NCBI GenBank assembly: GCA_037903475.1
Contig: JBAJFG010000359.1
Location: 578,001 to 642,000 of the forward strand
From: Ancylostoma caninum
Taxonomy: Eukaryota; Nematoda; Chromadorea; Rhabditida; Ancylostomatidae
Reading direction: 5' to 3'
Length of the DNA stretch: 64,000 nt
Shown: positions 21,180-40,600 of the stretch, one piece after another
Layout: each line of letters opens with the position of its first letter
Numbering within the stretch: position 1 is the stretch's first letter
Position numbers and translations under genes: made by a program
Notes under the pieces: generated by a model
What the model saw: only the letters and a program-made list of their open reading frames with translations
What the model was told of the DNA's origin: nothing
Databases searched by the model: none

Positions 21180-22060
21180 TTGTGCATCTGCGCTTGCGAT
21201 ACTTATAAAATTGCGGCTATTTTGCCGCTTGCAAAGAAAGTGAGGAACAATAACCAACGCAAGAATGCAATTCTTGAAGAAATTTCAAACCGTTACGTCA
21301 TCCACGTACTACTCGTATTGAGAAATATCAAAATTACGAGCTTCGAACGCAGGTTGGTCTAGTGCATGGTGCTCATTTTCATGCTCCACATTGCAGATCT
21401 GCTCTGAGAGTAAGGTGGGCCTTCTATAATATACTATAACTAAGTTCGTCCTATAGTCTATAGTTGGAGAAGTACATTGCACTTTAGCCTCAGTAGTAGT
21501 GGGGTCAATACAACGGTTCACAGTGACAACAGAAAGTACAAAAAAAATTGTTCGATCACAAATGGTACTCATCCAAGAAGAAAACAGCTGAGTGATGGCC
21601 GAGTCAACATTCCATACTCTGCACACACGCCTCGCTAAGTTGACATTTTTCATATGGAATGATGGAATTCATAGACCGTACCATGTCCTCGAAAAACATG
21701 TCAAAACCCTGTTCTAGTTAGCGAAATGTGACTTCTGCATTCGAACTTTGCAACTTTGATATGTTTCAATAATACCATATATCTTGTACGCGAATAATAA
21801 ACGGTTTGAAATTTCTTCAAGAAATGCGTTGGTTCTTGCCCCTCCTTTGTTTTCAGGAGTCAAAATAGCTTCAATTTTAAAAGTATCGTAAAAGCAGGTG
21901 CACGAACTAGAGAAATCACATTGATTAGTGTCTCTGCGTCTTCGGAGGTCATCTTCGTCTGGAAGAGTGTCTCTTGTGTAGCTGCACGCGCTCCACATTT
22001 TATACGACGCCCAAAATATGCGGCAAGACTGGTCCCTGACCCGCTGCAACTTTTCACCTT
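21180..22060. repeat. Pair of inverted, diverged repeat copies
   Basis: The plus-strand segment 21180-21355 and the minus-strand segment 22055-21714 share TTCTTGAAGAAATTTCAAAC and similar flanks (TACGATACTT..AAATTG..GCTATTTTG). They are inverted copies of one repeat about 170 bp long, around a spacer of about 360 bp. Translations look alike (ILEEISNR / FLEEISNR), but I see no larger ORF, so I treat the similarity as DNA-level. Confidence 0.6.
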
Positions 22061-22984
22061 GTACTTCCGACGACGTAAAGCAGATAACGATAAAATAAAA
22101 ATACTAGAACATTTGAACTACTCAACTGCAAAAGAAACAAAAGAAATGTATGCGGTAACCGGTTAGGGTGATAAAGCCTAATCTGGAATGGTTTTCAGAG
22201 AATTCAAGGCGTTGAATAACCACTGTTAAGACGAATGCTGTGATTAAGGAGAATCACGCGCCGATCTTTACGCAACAACAGAAAAAAGTACCCGAGCAAA
22301 CGACAAGCACCAGAAGCACAATAAAGTGCCTTTAATCTTCTTGAAAGGGCACAAAAACAAAGAAGAAATAATGGGAAAAAGGAATAGTAAAGTATCAAAT
22401 TGGTAGCAAACCGAGGTGGTTTTCTTCTCTCTTACGCAGTCATCTAACTCGATCAATACAGGTACAGTGGGATGAATTACATGAGCGATACCCGCAGAAC
22501 ATTGAGTCGATGGGACTCCACACGGCAACAAAAACCGCGACGCGTCCGCTCGCAGGGTGATGTGTAGCCTTTGAGTTTCAATCGGTCGACGTTTCTTCCA
22601 CAGCTGCTCAAAATGAACAGCTCATGGTAGGAATCAGTACTTAACGGAATAGTAAGAACAGGGCACAAACGCAGCGTGAAATTTGTACGAGGATTGTATA
22701 CTATTTGATTTAGGATTAGTTATATTACTAAATCCGTAGGTGAACTGATATTCTCCAGTATCCATGATAGTGTAACGTGTTTATGAGCTTGAGGTTGAAC
22801 GTAGCGTAGCAATCGGTTCGTGACGAGGTAGGATTTTAACTCTTGACGGGTTGTTTACATAGTGAGAGCCGGTCACGAAATCGTGGTCGAGATGAATTCA
22901 AATTTATGGCGACGAGCGGTAGTAAAACAATCTCGGGCTTCGTCTTATTGAAAATCCTCCACAATTTACATGTGGTAGCACATA
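22061..22984. other. Intergenic stretch, nothing recognised
   Basis: No coding region, RNA gene or defined repeat was recognised in this stretch. Short ORFs here show no family motif. Confidence 0.4.
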
Positions 22985-23550
22985 AGATAGTTAGAGAAGA
23001 GACTATTTCTACACATTTAATTCGGCTCCTTGGCAAATGCCAAGGCTGGCAGCGTTCATTGCTGGACCCACTAACTCACGAACGCTGCAGTCTTTCGAAC
23101 ACTGTGTTAGGGAAGAGTTTCGAATAAGTTGTTGGTCCAGTTGAACAACTTCCCGTCCTCTATCAGTGCTCTGTTATTCTGTCAGTGTTCTGCTCTCGTT
23201 TCTATCGCATCGTGGGGATTCCGACTAAATATCAGACTGAACTTGAGCTTGGTAACATCTAAGATCTGTGCTGAAAATCCTCGAACAGATTAGCTAATGA
23301 CGGATGACACCAAGTCGGAGTGCCACAATGCGATAAAAACTAGAGCAGAACACTGACAGAATAATAGAGCACTGATAGGAGACGGAAAGTTGTTCTACTG
23401 ACCAACAACCTATTCCAAATTCTTCCCAACACAGTGCTCGAAAGACCGCAGCGTTCGTGAGCAGATGGGTCCAGCGATGAACGCTGCCAGCCTTAGCATT
23501 TGCCAAGGAGCCGAAGTAAACATGTAGAAATAGTCTCTACTGATAGTTAG
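22985..23550. mobile_element. Large foldback element, 566 bp
   Basis: Arms 22985-23225 and 23314-23550 are inverted copies about 240 bp long with scattered mismatches. Shared blocks include CGGCTCCTTGGCAAATGC, GGCTGGCAGCGTTCAT and CAGTGTTCTGCTCT. The spacer is about 88 bp. There is no coding capacity. Confidence 0.85.
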
Positions 23551-23601
23551 TTGTACTAATTGTTTTTTTTTTCGCGGAACAGTCGCTCAATGGTTAGTTA
23601 C

Positions 23602-23864
23602 CAGTGGCGGACGCAGGGGGGGCGCGCCCCCCCCCGAGAATGGGTCGCCAAATTTTCGAAATTACAATACAAATAAAAATCTTGTGTTAGTTTATTTTTA
23701 ATTGTTTATTTTTATTATTATTTTCAATATATTTTTTATTTATTGTTTATTATTATAATTAATATTATTATTAATTTTATTTTCCGTCTGGGTCCCCAAA
23801 ACGGCGGAGACCCCACTTTTCTTCCCACGCCCCCCCTCCCGCCCACTTTCTGCGTCCGCCACTG
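23602..23864. mobile_element. hAT-type MITE with perfect 8-bp target duplication
   Basis: Ends CAGTGGCGGACGCAG and CTGCGTCCGCCACTG, flanked on both sides by TTAGTTAC (23594-23601 and 23865-23872). An 8-bp duplication and a CAG(T/G)GGCGG terminus are typical of hAT transposons. The interior is AT-rich and non-coding. A diverged relative is at 38942-39498. Confidence 0.92.
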
Positions 23865-23872
23865 TTAGTTAC

Positions 23873-33177
<9,305 letters not shown>

Positions 33178-33483
33178 TATAGTGGAGTCGTTTTGACATT
33201 GTGTCGTCCGCGGTAGCGGCCCCGCTGGCATTGGAGCACGCAGTGCGGTTGGTCAAACAGTTGACCCACGATGGATCCGGCTTCTTTGACGGGTTTTATC
33301 GTCTGTTCCCTTCTTCATTTGTTCTAAGAGCTGAGAAAGAACAATATAAGGAGAAACAAGCTACAAAACTCTTCAAAGATACTAGATGAATCATAGGTCA
33401 ACTTTTTGACCGACCGCGCTGCGTGCTCCAATGCCAGGGAGCCGCTGTCGCGGAAAACGCACTGTCAAAACGACTCCACTATA
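33178..33483. mobile_element. MITE with TATAGTGGAGTCG ends (306 bp)
   Basis: Inverted repeats of about 90 bp: TATAGTGGAGTCGTTTTGAC on both ends, followed by GCGG..AGCGGC, TGGCATTGGAGCACGC and TTGGTCAAA-type blocks. The short ORFs within are arm shadows. Confidence 0.85.
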
Positions 33484-36400
33484 CATGTGTATGCGTTCCT
33501 AGGAAATTATTACGATGTTCAGTGTTTCAAGCTTTCAAATTTGATGCAGAAGAAAGTTGTGGACAAAAATTCGAAAGGCGCTTTCTTTCTGGTCTGTACC
33601 CTACGTGAATACGTTACTGTCCATCGTCGGCTCAATGAATCCCCCCAGGAACCCGTGCTTTGTCGTGATTTTTTTCTGAAGAAAACAGAATAAATAGATT
33701 AAAAACGGATGAGTATATAAATAGAGGAAGGAATAGTAATTTTTGGACAAACTCGAGATCCATATCTTCAAGGAGTTCCGACTAATTTTCAAAATGTTTA
33801 AGGAGCGTTCTTTAAAACCATGCTGTTCTCATGAAATCAATTTAAGAGAAATAGGAAACTGAGCGGAGCGAAAAATGACCATTGTAATCATGTCCAGAAG
33901 TTATCATGGAACAAACTAAGCATTTGAAGCGGCGCACTATGGTTACGAGGAAGTAGGCTGTGATCGAGGAAATCTAGAGATTCCTGACCCTTATCGTACA
34001 ATCAAATAGAGCTGCTTCACATCTTAAACATGTTGATTAGAGAATCCTTGCTTCCAGACGGATTTGCAGTGAGTGAGGGAAAACAAAATTCTCGACATTC
34101 AAAAACTAAACATTTGTCCATAGGTGTTGAGGTTACTAAGTAAAATAGCTGGTTACAAAGTGGGTAATCAGAACTGGCAGAATTTTCCTGACCGGTGTTA
34201 TGTCGTATTTGAGTTGTTACCGGATTCTGGACCTAATGAACACGCTAATTTCAGCGATGCACATAAAATGTTAAAAAATGACTTATAAACCCGTTATTCG
34301 AAACTGGGTCTGTACCAGTTTGCTGCGCCAAGTTGATGTGCGAGCCATTTACAACTGTTAATCCTGTCGACTCGACCGGCTAGGACATGTTGGCAACGCT
34401 GCAGCTATGGCGGATAACCATCACACAAGTACTCCACCAAGTGGAATCTGCTTGAAGAAAAGTTGAGAATCTGCTGATATCTCCAACACAAAAAAAACGA
34501 GATGGGACACTGTCTTGAATGAGCTATGCAACAGACTACGAGCTTACTGGGGACTAATAAGATAGCACATACAGGATATTGTACATCACAGTTCGACAAG
34601 GCACGGCAATCTGGCTGTCTGCCGCAACACATAAGCCATGCACCTCCTCTCGCTCCTTACCACCTTGCTGTGTATTCCGCAGCGCCGTAAGTGCCTGAAC
34701 ATTTGGTGTTCCTGCAGCTGCATCACCTTTGGACGTAAAAAATAATCATGAATGAAAGAAATAGTTGTTAGCCATAACCAGTGAGAAGATTCACGATCGT
34801 GCGGGTTCCTTTTCTAATAAAAATTATGCAGCATCTCACAGAAACTGTGGCTGCTCTGATGAATTCACGAATAAATAGGAAGGAATGACTGTGGTTTGAC
34901 TTGGTAGAACTGAACCCCTCATTTATGCGTGTAGCGTTATGGTGAACATGGCTCTCACAAGGAGCGTCTGATACTATAGTTCGAATTGCTGTCAAAGTAG
35001 AATTTTATTAAAAACATCGATAACCTAAAACACAGTGAATCATATGGGCTGAAAAAAAAACACAGCATTCAGAACAAATGTCAAAAAAAAACTACAACAA
35101 TTCGTCTTCATATTAGAATGAAGTGATGAATACAAGGAGGAACATGTGACAGATGTAAAGCAGTTCCTCACGTGTGACGTGAAACTGAACAACATTCAAA
35201 CTTCGTTGCAAGAATAGTCATATAAATCAATAATAAAACGGATAACTGGAAACGGACATAAATCATTCATATAGGAATACTCATATTTTGACAAACAATC
35301 CTCGAGGCTCTACTTTCGTTTCTCAAACAAACTAAAAATGAAACAGGGTGAATGGGTGTTATGGATCCCTTACCCGCTGCGGTAATAGTTAGCGCGGATG
35401 CACTTTACGACATAGAAAACGTAAAAAGAGAAGAAATGGAAAATAGAAAAAAAAACTTAGCAAGCCGTCACGGACAGCAAAGCCACGGACGTAGGCCAAG
35501 CCCCACGGCGCCCGACTAGAAAACCCGTGCGAGACGAGCACCGACCGAACGAGATCATCCATCAAAGCGTGATACGAGGCTCCGCGGCAAGAGGGGAGCG
35601 CGAGCTATTTGGGACGAGAACAAGCCGATAGCGGTTTTATACATTGGCTACATCAAGCAAATCACCGTTGAGGATCACAGAGTACGGCGGAAGACGGGCC
35701 ACGGACCAACGACCAGTCGGATGGTCTAGTAGCGAGGTGGCAGTGGCCCACTGACTGAAACTCAACGAACTTTAACAAGCGTTAGGATGGAAAGCACAGG
35801 TGTGTGGGTGTTGTCGGCCACATTGCACTGGATTACGCCGTAATTTGCAGCGTCCTAGAAGCTCTTGGATGGCTACAGTATTATGTGCAATAATAACATG
35901 GACGCACTCATACAACATGACTCAATTCGTCTAGGAACCAAAGTACTCCTCAGTAATGGTGATTATATGGCGTAGTGAAAACAATTTGTGGACGGAACCG
36001 GACTTCATGCGGGTGTTGATGATCTCTTTTAATTTCTTTTAAGGAAGCTTCTACACACAGCAACAGGCGCAGCACAAAGGTCAACGTAAAATGAACAACG
36101 AAGATAGAGCTTTAGGAGTGACAGTACAGCGATGAATACATCATTTCGTCGGATTTCAGGATTAGAAATGGATTGGTTTCTAGTCAATATTACTTATAGT
36201 AAAATGCCAGAGATGGCTAGTGAGTGGAAATAGTGAACAAGAAATTGTTGTGTCACTACAGTTTTGGTCTGAAAGGATGTGAATAGGACATGAACGTACA
36301 ATGTGAGGGGCTCACGCGTGAGCAATTTACCAACATAAAAAACCGACTTTGCCGTCAAGTTACCCGAAATATTCAGTCTGGTCCACAGAAGCTTTAGAAG

Positions 36401-37688
36401 CTTTAACCTAAAAATGGCTACTTCATCTTATGTAAAATGATAAGTTCTAAAAATGTGAATACAACCAAAAATAATCCCAAAGCAATGACATTCCGCTCTG
36501 GTTATTTTCTCGAGTTCTTAAATTAATACCCCACTGTAAACTCCAGCTAAATTTGCAGCCAAATCCCGTGACATGCTATCGATTCCCCATGTAACAGGTT
36601 TTTCAATGTAATATTATTTTTCGATTGTTCCGCTTACACAGTGAGCGTCGATAGAGCTGAAAGATTTGCGGACTTGAGGGCAACGAGACGGCCATTTGCC
36701 GAAGTCGCTATATTGCGGTGCAGTAGTGGCCAAACGTTGTGATGTCCAGAGTTTTTCAATATTTTATGGTTTTAAACACCAGATATCGCTGCGATTAGTT
36801 GTTATAGCAGCGCGAAATAGCAGTTCCAACACGTGGCCCATCTAGATGCTGTGCGCCACCAAGTCCGCAAATTTGTCAACGCCAACGATGCTTACTGTAC
36901 GCTCTTTATTCCGACAAGCTTAGCCTTCAATGGATGAGAGACGAAAACCACTAACGTTGTAAGGGTGCCTATTAAGTAGGAATTGCCTTGCTACGTGCGA
37001 TTTCGTCACTGAATCCATAGGTGACTCGAACTGTAACACTTCTTAATGGGTGGTTGCGTCTTTTCTGCACATAATTAGATCGTGTTTGGTTGTCCGTATG
37101 GCTCGTGGAACAAGTTAGCACAATGCGACCGACTTCGTAAGACGTGACTGCTTGAGTTTTATGCAAAGCCTACCAGGACCTCATTCTGATTGAGTCAAGC
37201 ACATTTACGTGTTCGTTCTTGCGGGGATATGGTTAAGTTTCTGTACTTGTGATCTGCCCCGATTAAAAACGACCGGTAGTTGGAATCTTCGCAACAGCAA
37301 AGATTATCTTTGGACTCTGCATGAATTTCAAACAGCCACGTCTGATTTGGTATAGGTATGCGTCATAGTGTCTGTAGTACTTAAATCTTGCTGATGTGAT
37401 TTTCGTTTGCTGCAGTACACTTACATGACACGGCGGGTACATAACCCTGAAGACCCGGTAGCACGTAGGGACTGAATTGCTGAGCTGGTTGTGGATTCGC
37501 TGAGTACACAACCGCTCCATTCTTGTCAACGGCTGGACGTTTGCAAGGGACACCGGCCTAAACGTACACCACCTTAGAAGGTCATGAAGGGGGTATCGTG
37601 CACACTGGAGCTCATGCCACAACACGCCACTGCGTTAGGGTACAACTAAACCAAATGGAAAGCACGCCACGTTTAATGACGTAGCGGC
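33484..37688. other. Region downstream of mbl-1; no gene assembled
   Basis: No gene could be supported. It may include part of the mbl-1 3' UTR or alternative 3' exons. A GC-rich block at about 35460-35700 stands out and has a TATAAAA-like motif on its minus strand near 35640. Confidence 0.4.
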
Positions 37689-40600
37689 CTAAAAAGAAGG
37701 AAAGAATACCGCAGCGGAAACGGCAGCAGCCAGATTGAGGAAGTGCGCCTGCTGCTGATCGGCGGCTAGCGATTCTTCATCCAGAGGCCTCTTGCGGCTG
37801 GCAGCGGTGGCAGCGGAAACGGCGAGCGGTAGCTGGAGAGCGGCGGCCGACGGAGCAGCAGCCAGTGCGACGCCAGCGGCAGCGGCTTGCGCGAGCTGCG
37901 CAGGAGCTGCAAGCAGGCCGCCGCCACCCCCGTGCAGCAGCGCAGCCGCCTGCAGTTGCTGAACAGAGCTGTCAGCCATAAGCCATGCACACACTGCTGC
38001 TGACACGCGAACAGTTAGGAACCAATAGTGACAAATGGCGAAAGGGCGTTAGCCGGTGAAAACACCACCAAGACGCGAGTGATCGAGAACGAGCTGTTAA
38101 CATAGTCAACTACACGGCAGAATCGTGCAAACGGGCTATCGCGCGGGACGAAACAGAAGCAACGACTAGTTGGGCGATACCTGCGAGACAGCAGCCTGAT
38201 AGGGATCGGCTTGCAGGACTGGAGAGTAAACCAGGCCCTGATAGTAGGGATAAGGTAGAGTGGGCATCATATTGGCGGCGGCAACCGCCTGCTGTTGCTG
38301 CTGAAAGAATAAACAAAGATGACAGAACGCTACAAAACTGTTAACATAGCGGCACAAGGCATGCAGGAACCAAATCTCAAAGAATCATTGCACTCTTCTC
38401 TATTCATAGGGAAGGATGTAACAATGAATGGACATTGGGTAAATGTTGGAAAGAGGAATTTGCCGAAAAGGCTGTGCCAACTTACCATGATCTGTGCTAT
38501 TGGGTTCACCGCTATTGGCTGTCCTGTTGCAGTCTGGTTCAGTTGTGCCGAAATCAGATTCTTCAGCGCCAGATTATTCCTGCCATTTATAAGCAGCTGA
38601 TCCTTGATGTGCTGCGGTGGATGCAGATACTTGCATTTCGGATTCTCCCGTGTACATCGACCCTGAAGAATTTGAAAAGTTAGCTAATAGATTGGTTTTA
38701 CTATCTTATGAAGGTTGGTGTAGGCCTTGTATCAGCAAAAGTGTTATGACACCGAACGTACTGTGATGTGTCTAGTGCTATAGAGATTGTTTAGTATTCA
38801 TCAACTGTTGATGCTCAACAAGATTTAGAAAATAATGTAAAAACCGGTCAGCTTTTGCATGCTGTAGGAATTGAAGAAATTGAAGCAGCAAATACTTCGA
38901 GATCATATGCCCTGAACACTACCAAGTTTTAGTATAGGAAGCAGTAGCGGACGCATTGAGGGGGGGGGGGTGTGGAGGTGTGACGCCGAATTTTCGAAAT
39001 TACTTTATAAAATAGGTGAAAATCCCATATACGTTTAGTTTTGATTGCTTATTTTTCGTGATTTTCGGAATATCTACGATTAATTATACAGTATTTAAAC
39101 CAATATTTTCATTGGGCGCGTGAGGCGCAGTGGTTAGACGCTTGTTGCGCACGAGCACGATCGATGGTTCGATCCCGCCCGAGGCCAATCAGGCCTTCCA
39201 TCCCCGGGGTCGGTAAATTGGTAGCAGGGGAGTCTGGGAGGATGAAGCACCGACTTGATTCAGCGGATGGCCCCCCCCCCCCTGTATACGGCACATACAC
39301 ATTCAATGCCTCTACGAAGCTCAGATGAAGTCGAATGCGTAGCGCATCCCACATGATGGGATTGATTAACGCCGACCACTTCCTCTTTTTTAACCTTTAT
39401 TTTTAGTATTTTTCATTTTCCGTCGTGTTCACAAAGCGGCAGAGAACCCAATTTTTTCCCGCGCACCTATTCCCGCCCACTATCTGTGTGCATCATTGAT
39501 AGGAGGTCACTTCAAAGTTAACCTCGAAATCAGGTAACTGAACAAAAATGGTGTCCTCCAGTCAGTCGTCTCGATCGATATAACCTTTAGCTTTACATTC
39601 GAAGATGATGATACACCCCCGCCCCTTTACAGTGTAGCTCAGACCCAGCACTATCAGCTCGTTACTTGTTCCAGTCGATACGGCGTTTCCTGCCCGAAAA
39701 AAAATGAATAAACTACGATGAACTGAAAAATTGAAGCTAGTCGCTTACAGCGCAGTAATTTTGCATAGAAGGACAATTACTCAAGCGATGAAGAAAGCAA
39801 GAGTTAACTGATAGCGAAAGCAAATACATAATATTTGTGAGCGATGTGTTAATGACTGTTTTGAAAACAAACTTTATTACACTCAAAAATGCAAGTTTAT
39901 ACTTCAGCAACCTAGCGAACTATTTGTCTCTGAGCTTTTGTCAGGAAGACGAATACGGAGAAATAGTGCAACATCACTGGCTATGAATGGCATCTATCGC
40001 AGCATACTTCTCCATTGTAGTGGAAAGAGCAGCTTAGCCAGTTCGTGCCGATCTTAGGAATAAGCCCAACGAGATAATGTCGGCATGATGAATATGCTTA
40101 CTCCTTAGGCTATCCTTCAATCACATGCTACCCTTACTGCTCATCTGATGAACAAACAATGCCTAATATCTCGGTAGTGACAGCGGCTCCACAGACGTCG
40201 CAATACCGCATCTGTGACAGATGCACAACAAACGCAATTAGATAACGTTTCTATTCTTTTCCATAAAGTGAGGAAAATTCTGGCACGTACAAGTATGCAT
40301 GGGAAATTCCGTTTCGCTCGCCTTAACCAGTTTCGAAAGTGCCTTCCTTTCTATCGGCCAGTGCACTGTTCGATCGCTCAATGACAGTTCCCGCTCAGAC
40401 GAATCCAAGTTCAACTGGTTGTCCTCCAAACAGAAACAGCATACGTCCATCGGTACACTGTTCTTGCTACATGCTCACCTCCCTCCTGGGAAAAGATAGT
40501 AACAGCTTCACAGCATTATTTTACTTGAAAAAAATTCGAACTACATCTTCATATAAATTATATACTGTCAACAAGCATTAGTTTTATGTCAGGTCCACAA

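Noticed and set aside
37766..37990. Arg/Leu-rich ORF overlapping the last mbl-1 exon
   Set aside because: Frame shadow of the alanine-rich mbl-1 exon.
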